The notes under the pieces are model-generated. The model saw nothing but the letters and a program-made list of their open reading frames with translations. It made no database searches and was not told where the DNA came from. Below, piece by piece: positions 34,831 to 46,175 of a stretch of DNA of 64,000 nt. A program made the translations under genes and the position numbers. Within the stretch, counting starts at the first letter, position 1. Every line of letters starts with the position of its first letter. The DNA is taken from positions 55,211-119,210 of the forward strand of contig JAIVFJ010000195.1 in assembly GCA_025765615.1 (NCBI GenBank). Direction: 5' to 3'. Source of the stretch: Zopfochytrium polystomum (taxonomy: Eukaryota > Chytridiomycota > Chytridiomycetes > Chytridiales > Chytridiaceae).

Positions 34831-35297
34831 TTAGACGTTTATTGTTTCGCCCTTGTTTTGCTCCAGTGAAGGGGGGCTGCCGCGCTGGCTGCAGCTCGCC
34901 CTCCAGGCGACCTTCAAACTACTTTCACCCAAACTGTTTGTATTGTTCGCCTACCATGGTTTTATTCGTCCTCTTCTAGATTTTGCCCTACAACACTTAC
35001 GCTTGTCTTTCAGGCTCATAAGAGCTTCACAATAGCATGGTTTTGGCGCGTGTTGGCATAATTCATTGGCGTCTGATTGTGCAAACACCTTGCGTCAGCC
35101 CTAACCCTGACGACGTTCACATGACCAAGCGAGCGAGCTGCTTAGAGCGACATGGAGAAGGTTGATTGTTCACATACAAATAGGACTGCCCAATGGTGAC
35201 CACGGGATGATGAACGAAGATTTGTTCAGGCTCAGTATGACGGCGGGCATGACTCGGCTTGACGTGCAAAACGATAACTTCCCAGGTTGTTGGTCAC

Positions 35298-35299
<2 letters not shown>

Positions 35300-35328
<29 letters not shown>
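35300..35328. repeat. Poly(A) tract
   Basis: About 28 consecutive A residues; possibly the tail of an old retroposed sequence or a simple repeat. No element body is recognisable upstream. Confidence 0.8.
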
Positions 35329-35329
<1 letters not shown>

Positions 35330-35367
35330 AAACGTCAGACTCGTTCAGTATTTTGGTATTAATAATA

Positions 35368-35405
35368 TTTGAATGTTCGAACCCCACAACCGGGAAAGCC
35401 CAACC
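35368..35405 (+). promoter_or_regulatory. Conserved upstream element of arrestin-like genes (copy 2)
   Basis: TTTGAATGTTCGAACCCC followed by ACAACCGGGAAAGCCCA, about 200 bases upstream of the start at 35599; similar in sequence, orientation and distance to copy 1. Confidence 0.5.
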
Positions 35406-35598
35406 AAGTGGAAAGCCCAGTCAGACAGACTTTTGCAGGGAGGGGCACAGTTGTCAACAGGCGGACAACAGACAGTCCCTCCCGCGAGTGCCTTTTTTGG
35501 ACAAATTAGAGCAACAGAAAAAAAGAAAAAAACAAAAAAAAAAGAATAAATCATCAAGCAAATCACAGGAATCCTTTTTTCACACCCGCAGGAACTGA

Positions 35599-37318
35599 AT
35601 GGGCAGCAACGACGCCGCCGCCTCCGGCACCGGCGCCTCCTCAACCACAAGGCCCAAAGTCTCGGTCGTCGCCACCATCGGCGACCCCGACTCGGCCACA
35701 GCCTCCTCCCGCGTCTTCGCCGCCCACCCGATCCTCCGCCGATCCCTCGATACCCTCTTCACCCAAGGCGCCCCCGACTACCCCGTGCTCCCGGTCTTCC
35801 AGCACACACGCACCGGCGGCTTCGTCGACGGCGCCAGGAACCCGCTTCTCTCGTTCCAGCGGGGCGGCGACGCGCGCATGCTGAGCAACAACCTCGAGCC
35901 GGGACCCGTCGTGCCCGAAGTCGTCGTGCTGCCGCCCAAGCTCGCGCCGGACTACTCTAGCTTTGTGGTTCGCCTCTCCGGCGACCTCGAGATCGCGCTC
36001 CACAGGTCCCTCGAGTCCTACCACGACCTCTCTTCGTCGCGGACTTCGCCTTTTGTCCACGGCTTCAACGGCTTGCCGGGGCTCGGGCCGTGGTCCATTG
36101 CCGGGGTGCTCCGCGTCACAAACAACAAAGACACAGTGCTCGAGCGGATCAAGGTGACACTGGACTTTACGGCGAACATGGCCTGCAAGCACTTGGTCAA
36201 GGCTGAGCTGGAAAATTTCACTGACGTAAGCACTGGTCTGGTCACAAAGCGTCTTCAGAGATGGCGCCTGTTTGAGGTCAAGCCCCACGAGATTCAGATC
36301 GAAAGGCTGGTGAGTATCTCTATTCTACTCCTTTATGATCTAATCAAAGTCCGCAACCGTCGAAAAGGGACCACGGGAGTCATTCTATGCATCATTCCGG
36401 TACCAGTTAACTCAAGTCTATCCTCCATCTGTCGACCTCATAGCTTTGAATCTGAACGAATCCGCCACAAATACCTACTACAAGATGATGGTCACTGTCA
36501 TTGTTCCGAAAAAAGGTTTCTTCAAGGAAAGCAAAGTCCTCTCCCTCACCAAAGACATCCCGGTTCACCTGTACTCGAAGCAGCAAATCTCCGAGGTCCT
36601 CCAGGCCGCCACCAGAAGGGTCGAAACGCTGCACGCGCGAAAGATGGAGTTTCCGTGGAAGCTGTCGCTCGTGCACAGTGTCCTGGCCCCGTCCGAGACC
36701 ACCTTCTTGGACATTACAGTCGGCGCTCTCCCGGGAACGTCGGCGTTCCCAGAGATCGCCGTCGTCACCGTCGAGATCGTCGAAGTCATTGGGTACCTTC
36801 GTGGAGAGTCCAAGTTCGACGCGAGCAAGCAGGTCCGCACGCACGCGACCCAAAAGGTCTGCGAGCGATACAAGTTTGCCGTGTCGACGTCTCCCGCTTC
36901 CTCGGCCGCTCCGGCGAGCGCCCCGCTTCTGCTGTCGTGGACCCGCGACGACACCCCGCAGCTGCCGGACACCCTCGCGTCGCAGTCCGCCACGCTGCGC
37001 TTCTTCACCCCGCCTCTGGCAACTACCCTACGCGACGCCGTCCGCGCGTCGCCCGCCGCAAAGCAAGACCCGCAGTACCCGGCTTCGTGCATGAATCCGG
37101 ACGGACGGTGGCACGACGCAGTCATCGCGCACGACCTGCGCGTTGTCCTGCACGTTTTGGACGAGAAGCGTCGCGTCGTGGAGGTCGAAAGTGTTGTGGC
37201 CGTATCGGTGATTGGCGTGCCGAGAGAGGAGCTTGTCCGGCTGGTGGACGCGTATCCGGGGTTGTTGGATGACGTGCCGATCAATGACGGAGACGAGGAA
37301 CTGCCAACTGTATTTTAG
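35599..37318 (+). CDS. Arrestin-like family protein B
   Basis: Exons 35599-36309 and 36368-37318 flank a 58-nt intron (GTGAGT...AAAG), giving 553 residues. The frame runs on through the intron, producing a misleading long open frame; splicing restores GPRESFYASFRYQLTQVYPP, conserved in all paralogues. It begins MGSNDAAASG, then KVSVVATIGDPDSATASSRV. The second domain carries STSPASSAAPASAP as a variable loop before LSWTRDDTPQLPDT. It ends INDGDEELPTVF. Tandem with paralogue A in the same orientation. Confidence 0.77.
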
Positions 37319-37862
37319 GTGAACTGCTTCTGCGGGGGGGTTGAACAGTGGTTGAACAGTGAGGATTAAGCTGCAATAAAGCCGTTGTCCTTTGCTGTCA
37401 GCCTCCGTTTTGTCCGTTTTGGACGACAGGACAGGATGTCAAGGCGGTTTCATGTCAAGACGGTTTTTCGGTGAGTTGGGGGTGCCGAGGGACGAGTTTG
37501 CGGGGGCGGTGTCTCCTGCCGTCATCTTCCTTTGGGAGACCTGGTGATGCCCCTACCCATGGCTACCACCCCCACGTTGTAAGATTGCAGCGACGAGAGT
37601 GTCGTTCTGTTGTTTCCTCCTCCAAATTTCTTATCACTGGTATTTTACACACGCAACCCAGGTCCAGTTTCAAACCCGAAACTTGCCTGCCCCTTCCGAA
37701 GAGGCACGCTGAAATATGATTGCCAATTTTGTGCGTGCGTGCGTCCGCGGAACAAAAGAAAGACACCACACCCAAAAAGGGGAGGCGTTTTCCGTCCGAA
37801 ATCAAACTTTTGATGAGCCGAAAAATTCAACACAAAAACACAACAAGTGGGACGGCAGTTGA
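37319..37862. other. Intergenic spacer
   Basis: Between arrestin-like B and the WW-repeat gene. Short GTTGAACAGTG duplication near 37341. No gene or element supported. Confidence 0.4.
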
Positions 37863-39317
37863 ATGGAGATCATGACCATGATGAGGCGCAGCAGCAGTCA
37901 CGCTACTGCTCCTCCTCCTCCTCCTCCCACAAGCGATCTCCACGGCGTTACGCTTCTGCCCCCCGACGCCGTCCACGCCATCTGCCGCTCGCTCGTCGCC
38001 TCGAAAGCTGCAAGAGCCGCTTTCTACCTCGCCACCCTCTTCCGCCTGCCCCTCCTCCAAGCCGAGACCTACCGGGGCCTGCGCAGATTCGAGTTCGACG
38101 CCGCAACCCGCGTCGGCAGCACCGAGCTCCTGGACCTCCTCCTCCGCTACTGCCGAGCCACCGGCGCCCGCCCGCGGTACGTCAACGCCAACGTGATCAG
38201 CGACGCCGCCCGCCGCGGCCGACTCCCCGTGGTGCACTGGTGGGGCGCATCGGGCTTGCCGCTTTGCAACCTCGATCCGACCAGCATCGTGCACGCCGCC
38301 TGCGAGGGCGGCCATGTTGACATACTCCGCTGGTGCCTGGACGTCGCCGAGTACCCGCGCTCTGCGTTCTACTCTACGTGCGTGTACGTCGCCTCCCGCG
38401 GCGGGCACACGTACGTTCTGGACTGGTGGCGCGACAACGGGTTCGAACTCGAAGATGGCGATCCGATGGACGCCGCGAGCGACGCGGGACGCATCAACGT
38501 GCTCGAATGGTGGAGGTCCCGATCGGGCCTGCGCGACTTAAAGTACTCGTCGTCCGCGATGGAGACGGCGAGCGCAAAGGGGCGGGTGGCGGTGCTGCAG
38601 TGGTGGAAGGACAGCGGTCTGGAGCTGCGGTATGACGGGAAAGCTATGCTGCGCGCGAGCGAGAACGGCCAGATCGCGGCCTTGGAGTGGTGGAGGGACA
38701 GCGGCCTGGAGATTGTGTTTGCACCCGAGGATGAGTGCGCGGCGATGGATGCGGCCAGCGGCGAGGGACGTCTTTCGATCCTGGATTTTTGGAGGTCGTC
38801 GGGGCTGCCGGTCAAGTGCTCTGAGAGGGCGGTGGACAAGGCGAGCGAGCGAGGCTTCGTCGAAGTGCTGCAGTGGTGGAAAGCGTCGGGGCTGGAGCTC
38901 AAGTACTCGGCCGCGGCGATCAACAGGACGACTCATCTGGCGGTTCTGCAGTGGTGGAAAGACAGCAGTTTTGAGCTCAAGTACTCTTGCGATGCCATGG
39001 ATCGCGCCAGCATGTTCGGCAATCTTGAGCTGCTTCAATGGTGGCTTGAGAGCGGGCTCGAGTTGAAGTACTCGTCACTTTCCATGGAGCTGGCGCAGTC
39101 AGAAGAGATACGGCTCTGGTGGAAAGAGTGTGGGCTCCCGATAGCGTTCACGGATGCCCATACGGATCTCTCTGGGCTCAAAGGAAAGGTCACACGAGTG
39201 CAGCAAAGCAGCAACGGGTTCGAGATATGGTTCATACCTCGAGAAGGGGGAAGCAGCGAGCTGCTGAAAACTTCCGACGTGCTGGAAAAGTCAGTGAACC
39301 CGATTGGAGGAAAATAG
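37863..39317 (+). CDS. WW-repeat (degenerate ankyrin-like) protein, 484 residues
   Basis: Single exon. A Ser/Pro-rich start with a run of prolines, then a helical head (LPPDAVHAICRSLVASKAAR) and about eleven 29-residue repeats with Trp pairs (for example VLQWWKASGLELKYSAAAIN). A non-repeat C-terminal extension (GKVTRVQQSSNGFEIWFIPR) is absent from the paralogue at 23092. The head is duplicated as a fragment at 43060-43260. Probable protein-interaction scaffold; function unknown. Confidence 0.82.
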   Translation: MEIMTMMRRSSSHATAPPPPPPTSDLHGVTLLPPDAVHAICRSLVASKAARAAFYLATLFRLPLLQAETYRGLRRFEFDAATRVGSTELLDLLLRYCRATGARPRYVNANVISDAARRGRLPVVHWWGASGLPLCNLDPTSIVHAACEGGHVDILRWCLDVAEYPRSAFYSTCVYVASRGGHTYVLDWWRDNGFELEDGDPMDAASDAGRINVLEWWRSRSGLRDLKYSSSAMETASAKGRVAVLQWWKDSGLELRYDGKAMLRASENGQIAALEWWRDSGLEIVFAPEDECAAMDAASGEGRLSILDFWRSSGLPVKCSERAVDKASERGFVEVLQWWKASGLELKYSAAAINRTTHLAVLQWWKDSSFELKYSCDAMDRASMFGNLELLQWWLESGLELKYSSLSMELAQSEEIRLWWKECGLPIAFTDAHTDLSGLKGKVTRVQQSSNGFEIWFIPREGGSSELLKTSDVLEKSVNPIGGK

Positions 39318-39359
39318 ACCTTGCCCTGTGAAACACCAACCATTTGAGCACTTGAGCCA

Positions 39360-39518
39360 TTTGCCGCTCACAGCGCACGACCTCCTCTCCATTCTGTACG
39401 TTTTGGACGAGAAGCGGCAGGTTGTTGTGGCGGCTTCCGCGATTGCTGTACCTATCCGGGGCTGTTGGAGGAAGCACCATCAATGACGGAGACGAGGGGC
39501 TGCCGACCGCGTTTTAGG
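39360..39518 (+). pseudogene. Relic of the arrestin-like C terminus
   Basis: About 160 bases correspond to the last 60 codons of the arrestin-like family: AHDLLSILYVLDEKRQVVV, a shift, then YPGLLEEA and NDGDEGLPTAF in another frame. It abuts the WW-repeat gene and shows the two families have been shuffled against each other. Confidence 0.65.
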
Positions 39519-39659
39519 GATCTTCGTGTCAACGGCTCAATAGTGAGAAATCACAGAAAGTTCAAAGTATCTCTTTCAATCACCGGCACATCAGGCTAGC
39601 CCCCACCGTAACAAAAAGTTTGGGACGGGCTTCACAGCCTCCCCATACCTCCACTTTCC

Positions 39660-42600
39660 CTACACCTCAAACTGCGCAATCACCGCCTCAGGAACGGAGG
39701 CTCCTGCAAATTTTTGGAGCGCAGGCACCGCCACAGCGGCTGCAGACTGAAGTGGCACACCGTACAACGTCAGGCCATTGGGCTCCAGGATAGCCGTCTC
39801 AAGACATAGCAGCGCCAGCTGCATTCTCGCTGTAGTACCTTGCGACGCCACCGTCCCGAGAGGAAGTCTGTCTGGCGCAATCAAAAGAGGTGTTCGAAGC
39901 GAGCTATCGAGCGAGTCACCAGTATTCCCAGCAGTGAGCGCGCCGGCGGTGAGCTCGACGTCAGGCTCTAGGATGGCGGCGACGCCCAATCCGACGTTCC
40001 CGAGGCGCTTGACGTCTTCAAATTGCCGCAAAGAAGCCACTTTGACAATGTACGCGACCAGATCGAACCAGTACGACGCGGAAGCCGGCTGCCCGCACCG
40101 GTCGAGGAAAAGTGCAAGGAGGCAGAACTGCCACAGCGCTCGCGGCGAGAGCGCGTCCTGCGCGAGATCGGTGTACGCCGCGGCACGCGCAAACGGTATC
40201 GCTCGCTCGAAGCGTCCGCAGCGCCGGTAGAAATGCTGCATCTGGTCGCAAAACTTGTAGAGCCGGATGTAGTGCGAGAACGCCGCCTCGGACGTCTCGT
40301 CGGGCAGCTCCGCGCGGCCGTCGGGACCGATCGTGAGCCAGAGCTCGGTGTTGCGCGAACTGTCGGGACGCGCCATGCGGCTGCGTAGGCGGAGCTCTTC
40401 GGCTTCGTCGAGGCTGGAGGCCTCGCGTCGCAGCTCGAGGAGCACCGCGATGGCGGCCCTGTACATCGCGCGGTCGCTGGGGAGGGCGGACAAGGCTAGC
40501 CGCCGCTTGCATTCGCGGATCATCCACTCGCGGAAAGCGCCTTTGACCATCTCGTCAATCTGCGGCAGCGTTAGGCCGCCGTTCGTCACGGACTGGAAGA
40601 TCATGGCCCTGTCTGCAGGATTAGTGGACTGGGAGTTTGCCGTGTCGATCAAGTCCAATATCTTGCACATGGTGGACGTGTTGGCAACCATTTCGGAAAA
40701 CAAGCTCGACTGGTACGAAGTCATCGTAACGTCAAACAAACTGCCGGTTTTGAGGCACGAAAACATCTCGAAGACGCACCTGGGGAAAATTTTGTTACGA
40801 CTTTGATTGGACAGGACTAAAGTTGCTTACCACGAGCGGGCAAAGGGTATCGGTGCGCTGTGGGGCTGCAGGACCATCAATACTCTGCCAATCTTCTTCA
40901 CCGCCGACATGAAAGTGGTTTCCCAGAACTCGAACGGCTTTGCGGCAGTATCGTGCTGGGAATTCGTGAACAAGTCGAACCAGAGGTACGGATCAGAGCT
41001 CTCGCCGTCGGTGTTCTCGTCTGCATTCTCAAAGAAGCGGTCAAGGGCATCGACAACGTCCAGAAAGGAATACATCCAAGCATGGCTCACAAACCAATCA
41101 GCCGGTCCAATGGCGTTAGTGTCGCCCAGAGCAATCATGCAATCTACAAGACTGGCCTTGGCGTAGAGAGTAGCAGGCTGCACAATTTTCGCATTCACAT
41201 CTGCTGTTGTGAGCCCACGAAAAGCTGCTCGAGTTCCACATTTTTTGATGAACGTGTGGAAAAAGGAAAGCCTAACACCCAAGGTCGTCATGCCAGATGA
41301 GCTGGTTTCCAGTTGCGAGATCGCTGGGGCGTCGCTTGGAGCGCCGGTCATAAGTTCTCTGAGATCCAGAATTTTCGTACCGTCCACATAATCTCTAAAG
41401 TCATTTGCAAACTCCTCGAAGTAATCGTCCAAGGCCCGTTGTTGGAGGCGGCTCAAAGGATGGAGTTCGAACACCAGTTTAGTCAATTTGTAAGAATGCT
41501 TCTTTAGATCAACGATTTCAAAGGAGCCGTGGATCGACCCAATCAGGCCGACGTCCAGATGAGGCACAGATCTAGTCAAATCCGTGTTGAAACGGGCAAG
41601 ATCGGTTGAGAATGCGAAATCCGCCTCATTAAGAATTTTGAACTTGATTTTCATTCGAAGAGAATCCAGCACTGAAAAGGGTTGAGTTTTTAGTGTGGAA
41701 GGTAGTTTGTATTCACCTTGGGCAAACTCTTTGACTCCATTTTCGCCGCGATATTCACCAGATGGACAGAGTTTGGTGATTCCATTGATCTGGACAACGG
41801 CATCGCTGTGAAATAGCCTTGCGATCTTGTCGTACCAGGCGTCATTATGGTCGTCCAGTTCCAACTGCTTGACAAAATCCGTCATAAGGGCGGTGGCGCC
41901 AAAGCTTTTGAGAAGACTGAAAAAGCTTCGGTCTTGATTTGTTGCGGCTGGACCCAGCGATTTGGTCGCCGCCGCGTATTTTGCGTTAAGACCATGCTCG
42001 ACGTCGCTCTGAACACGCGAAATCGGCCTGGAGGTGTAGCTGCTAAAATTCCTCGCAATATCGGGAAGAAATCGCTTGTGCGAGGCAAAGTTTGGATCAG
42101 CGGAGTCGATGAAAACGAGCGAATGGATCCAATATTGGGTGCGAGGCTGCTGTGGCGACGGAGTCTCCCACCACACATCTCCAAAAAGGCGGCCAGGAAC
42201 GCGGCTCTGGGCACTGGAACCTGCTTGCTGTTTCACCATAACGACGGGGCCTTCAAAAAAAATGGGTGATATTGGACCGCCGCGTTGTGTGAGGGTGGGT
42301 TGGTCTGAGATTTCGAAGAATGTGTGCTGCGCCGATAAATCTTGTGAAGGAGGAGGGTTGGTTTGGTAGTTGATTGGGTTATCGGATGGGGAAAAAAAAA
42401 GAGGTAAACCCCAAATAAAGAACCCAATCGAAATCAATCACCCTTCAAGTAGTCGCTGACTGCATTATTTGCCTGGTAAAGCCAGCGTGAACCAACAGAC
42501 GGGCTAACGACGGCTATGAAAGCGCACCCCATTCCGCAAAAGATGTTCTCAGGATGCCTTTCCGGAGGTGTGACGGTCGCCAGGCACGCGGCACGCACGA

Positions 42601-42898
42601 TTGAGTTGACGCTTTCGCGGTGGCCCTGGTCCACAAGTGGGCCCACGGGGGACGCGAGGGGTGGCGTCCTCGGGAGGGACTTTTCGTACAGCCCGTCGAT
42701 TAACGAGACTGATGCCGCCGAGGACGGTGCGGGAGGGCTGAATGAGGCAAGGAATGCTTCGGCGAGGCGACGACCGCTCCTGATGAGGCCCTCGAGTGAG
42801 CCACCTCCGCTGTGATCGCCGCGGCCGCCCTTGCCGGTGGTGCTGTTGTTGGTGTTCATGTGCCAAGAAGAAGTATGCGAGCTGGGAAACTGCGCCAT
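39660..42898 (-). CDS. Large VSHAW-motif protein, 998 residues
   Basis: Exons 42442-42898, 40831-42250 and 39660-40779 (introns 191 and 51 nt) give 2997 nt with consistent phases. Residues ~535-640 hold WFVSHAWMYSFLDVVDALDR, LWFDLFTNSQH, FEFWETTFMSAVKKIG, VLMVLQPHSAPIPFARSW and, across the splice, CVFEMFSC. I recall this block from TPR and kinesin-light-chain-like proteins of algae, oomycetes and fungi, where it looks like a TIR-like alpha/beta fold; that is memory and pattern, not a search. Residues ~260-430 look like a globular N-terminal domain. The C-terminal third is helical and TPR-like (YKFCDQMQHFYRRCGRFERA). No transmembrane segment. Possibly a signalling or NLR-like protein. Confidence 0.7.
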
Positions 42899-43474
42899 GT
42901 TGGAGAGACGGAGAGACAGACCGGCACTCGAAACTAAGCCTCCTTACTCGTTGATCGGAACGTCTCTTCCAGAAGCCAGGGAATCGTCCACCAGCGCGGG
43001 CCAATCACCGAAACCGGCGTAACAAAACCCTCGACACCCGCCAACAATCACAGCCCTCCATCGAAGCTCGTTCGTCGTCTTAAAAGCGGCTAGGGCCGCC
43101 TTCGGTCTCGCCAACCACTTTCGCCTACCCCTCTCCCACCAAACCGAGACCTACCGTGGACTTCACAGATTAGATTTCGACGCCGCCTCCCGCATCGGCA
43201 GCACCGACCTCGTTGACCTCCTCCTGCGCTACTGTCGAGCTATCGGCGCCCGACCATGCTGCCTCCTCTCCGTGGACTAATGCTTCATATGCTGATATCT
43301 GTTTGTCATTGTTCACTTGTCGGAAGCGTGAGGCGTGGGGCGGCGAAAACTGCGAAGGGCGGCGGAAACCGAGCAGAAACCTCCAAAAAAGGGCCTTCTT
43401 CGTGGCTGGCTGACACAACTACTATTCTCGAGCGAAATGGCCGAAAAACAACAAACAAACCAGAAACCTTCTTA
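42899..43474. other. Intergenic region with a WW-repeat relic
   Basis: Apart from the relic at 43050-43260 nothing is supported. It separates the 5' end of the VSHAW gene from the 3' end of arrestin-like gene C. Confidence 0.4.
43050..43260 (+). pseudogene. Relic of the WW-repeat protein N-terminal head
   Basis: Translates, with small frame changes, to FRLPL...TETYRGLHRLDFDAASR, IGSTDLVDLLLRYCRAIGAR, closely matching the head of the protein at 37863 (FRLPLLQAETYRGLRRFEFD). Truncated on both sides; no Trp-pair repeats follow. Confidence 0.75.
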
Positions 43475-45197
43475 CTAAAACTCAGTGGGCAGATCTTCGG
43501 TCGCGTCACTCATCGGCATGTCCTCCAGCAGCCCCGGGTACGCGTCCACCAGCCGCACAAGCTCCTCCCTCCGTACTCCAATCACCAAAACCGCCATGAC
43601 ACCCTCGACGTCCACGGCGCGCCGCTTCTCGTCCAAAACGTGCAGGACGACGCGCAGATCGTGTGCAATGACCGCGTCGTGCCACCGCCCGTCCGGGTTC
43701 ATGCACGACGCGGGGTACTGCGGATCCTGTTTTGCCGAGAGCGGGGAGGGGACCGCGTCGCGTCGGTCGACGACAAGCGGCGGAGTCGCGAAGCGAAGCA
43801 AGGCGGTCTGGGACGCTGTGGTGTCGGGCAGTTGCGGGGAGTCGTCACGGGTCCACGACAGCGGAAGCAGGGTGTTTGACGATGCCGAGGAGTTGGAAGT
43901 CGGTGGTGCAAATTGGTACCGCTCACAGACCTTTTGCGTCGCGTGAGTGTGAACCTTTTTGCTCTTGTCGAATTTGGACTCTCCGCGGAGGTACCCGATG
44001 ACTTCAACAATCTCCACGGTGACGGCAGTGATTTCTGGAAGGGTTGACGTCCCGAGCAGCGCGCCGACTGTGATGTCGAGAAAGGCGGTGTCGGACGGGG
44101 CCAGGTGACTGTGCGCAAGCGACAGTTTCCACGGGAACTCAGGAGCTCTCGCCTGCATCGTTTCAACACGCTTTCTCAGTGCGCTCTGGAGGACGTCGGC
44201 GATTTGCGGCTTCGAATACATGAAGACGGAGATGTCTTTGGTGAGGGAGACAATGCCGTCGTCACCAAATAGTCCTTTCCTCGGAACAACGACTTCCACC
44301 GTGAGCCTGTAGTGCGTGTTGGTCGCGGATTCGTTCAGGTTCAAAGCTATGAGGTCAACAGACGGAGGATACACTTGTGTGAAAACGTATCGGAACGAGG
44401 CGTAGAAGGATTCTCGCGGACCCTGTTCGCGGTCGAGAACTCAATGTAGCTTTTAAATTAACACTAAGAGAAGGAAAACTAACCAGCTTTTGGATCTGAA
44501 ACCTGTGGAGGCTGGGCTGAACCATTCGCCATCTCAGCAGATGTTTGGCGACTGTCGGTGCGAGGGGCGTTCCGAAATCTACGCCTGAGACGTTCTCAAA
44601 AGCTGCCTTTACGAGGTTCTTGCTCGCCATGTTAGCGCTCAAGTCGAGCGACACGCTGAGGTGCTGAAGTGCGGTGGCTTTGTTGTTGGTGATGCGAATC
44701 ACCCCGGCGATGGACCACGGCCCGAGCCCGGGCAAGCCGTTGAAGCCGTGAACGAAAGGCGATGACGGCGCTGGTTGGAGGTCGTGATAGGCCTCGACGG
44801 ACCTGTGCAGCGCGATCTCGATGTCACCGGGTAGGCGGACGACGAAGCTCGAGTGGTCCGGCGCGATCTTTGGCGGGAGCACGCGAAAGTCGGGGACGAC
44901 GGGTCCCGGCTCAAGGTTGTTGCTCAGCATGCGCGCATCACCGCGCTGGAAGGAGAGCGGTGGGTGCCTGGCATCGTCGACGAACCCGCCGGTGCGAGTT
45001 TGTTGGAAGATGGGGAGAACGGGGTAGTCAGGCGCGCCTTGGGCGAGGAGGGTATCGAGGGATCGGCGGAGGATGGGGTGGGCGGCGAAGACGCGGGAGG
45101 AGGCGGAGGCCGAGTCGGGGTTGCCGAGGGTGGCGACGACGGAGACTTTAGGCGGGCCGGTGGCATCGGCGTTGCGGCGATTGTGATTGTGGAGCAT
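43475..45197 (-). CDS. Arrestin-like family protein C
   Basis: Exons 44484-45197 and 43475-44422 flank a 61-nt intron (GTTAGT...ACAG) at the conserved family position; 553 residues with no frame errors. Begins MLHNHNRRNADATGPPKVSV; carries SRVFAAHPILRRSLDTLLAQ, FVHGFNGLPGLGPWSIAGVI, GPRESFYASFRYVFTQVYPP, LPEITAVTVEIVEVIGYLRG and QYPASCMNPDGRWHDAVIAH. Opposite in orientation to A and B. The upstream flank shares the conserved element of the family. Confidence 0.77.
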
Positions 45198-45349
45198 TGG
45201 TTTCGCGTGATTTGCGACGGAGGGAGGGAGGGAGCGAGGGAGCGAGAAGAAGCGTCTTGGACGGGATCGACGTTCGAACTGATTGTGAGTGACTTTATTT
45301 TATTGCGCACAAGCGGAGCCCGTGCTGCTCAGTCGATCCGATCCGTTTC

Positions 45350-45416
<67 letters not shown>

Positions 45417-45430
45417 GTCTGTCTGTCTCT
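45350..45430. repeat. (TCTG)n microsatellite
   Basis: About twenty TCTG tetramers with one interruption. An open frame runs through it only because the unit lacks stop codons. Confidence 0.95.
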
Positions 45431-45513
45431 TCTCTCCCTGAGGCTGTGCTGCTCACCTAATTCGGATGAGGCTGTCCCTCACTGCGCGTCCGAAGCGCCC
45501 CGGCACTGTCCAT

Positions 45514-46175
45514 GTGGCTCGCGATTATTATTCTTCACAATCACAATTGAAACTGGGTGCTGGGGCTGGGCTTTTCGTGTTGTGGGTTTCAAACATTCAA
45601 ATACAGGTATGTATCCGAGTCGCAATGTGCACTCGCGATACAATCCGCCATTTTGCACGTTGACTTGTCAGACCGATGACATCCCTGCGTCGGAGGGAGG
45701 ACATATCGGAGTGCGAAAATTGGGAAAAAAAGAAGAAAAAAGATCTCAGGTTCGCACTGCTCGCCTCGTTCTCCCTTGTCTTTATGGTACGATGGCCGCC
45801 GTGGCCGCCGTGGCCCCCGCCCTCGACGTCAACAACGTTCTCGTGAACGGCGTGCACCTCCATGCCTGCGGGTGTGCGATGCTGGCGGCGACCTTCGCTG
45901 GCAGCCTGGGTGGGTTCGCCCTGCAGGTAACGCAAACGAATGTGGTGTGTCGGGCGGCCGCCTTGGCGGCCCTCCTCAAGTGGGTGCGTCCTGCTCCGAA
46001 CGGCGACGGCTTCTTCGACTTCATCATCGCCGCCAGCGCCTCCTCCTCCGCCTCCCCATGTGAACACGGCGGCAAACGACGGTGCGGTCGATCCAGCTGT
46101 TTTACTGGCGCAGCTGGCAGCCCTGCGCGCTCAGGTCGCCGCGCTCCAGACGGAACGTGCAGCGATCGAACAAGA
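45514..46175. repeat. Segmental duplication, copy 1
   Basis: About 660 bases closely matching 47106-47779 in the same orientation, with small indels. Includes the conserved arrestin-upstream element in reverse orientation (45560-45602) and the start of an open frame at 45792. Confidence 0.88.
45560..45602 (-). promoter_or_regulatory. Conserved upstream element of arrestin-like genes (copy 3)
   Basis: On the minus strand reads TTTGAATGTTTGAAACCC then ACAACACGAAAAGCCCAGCC, about 365-405 bases upstream of the start of gene C at 45197, in the same orientation relative to the gene as copies 1 and 2. A further copy lies at 47162-47203 in the segmental duplicate. Confidence 0.5.

Larger units (their letters stand above)
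34831..35598. other. Intergenic region between arrestin-like genes A and B
   Basis: Holds a poly(A) tract (35300-35328), the conserved element at 35368-35405 and further A-rich sequence up to 35560. No gene supported. Confidence 0.45.
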
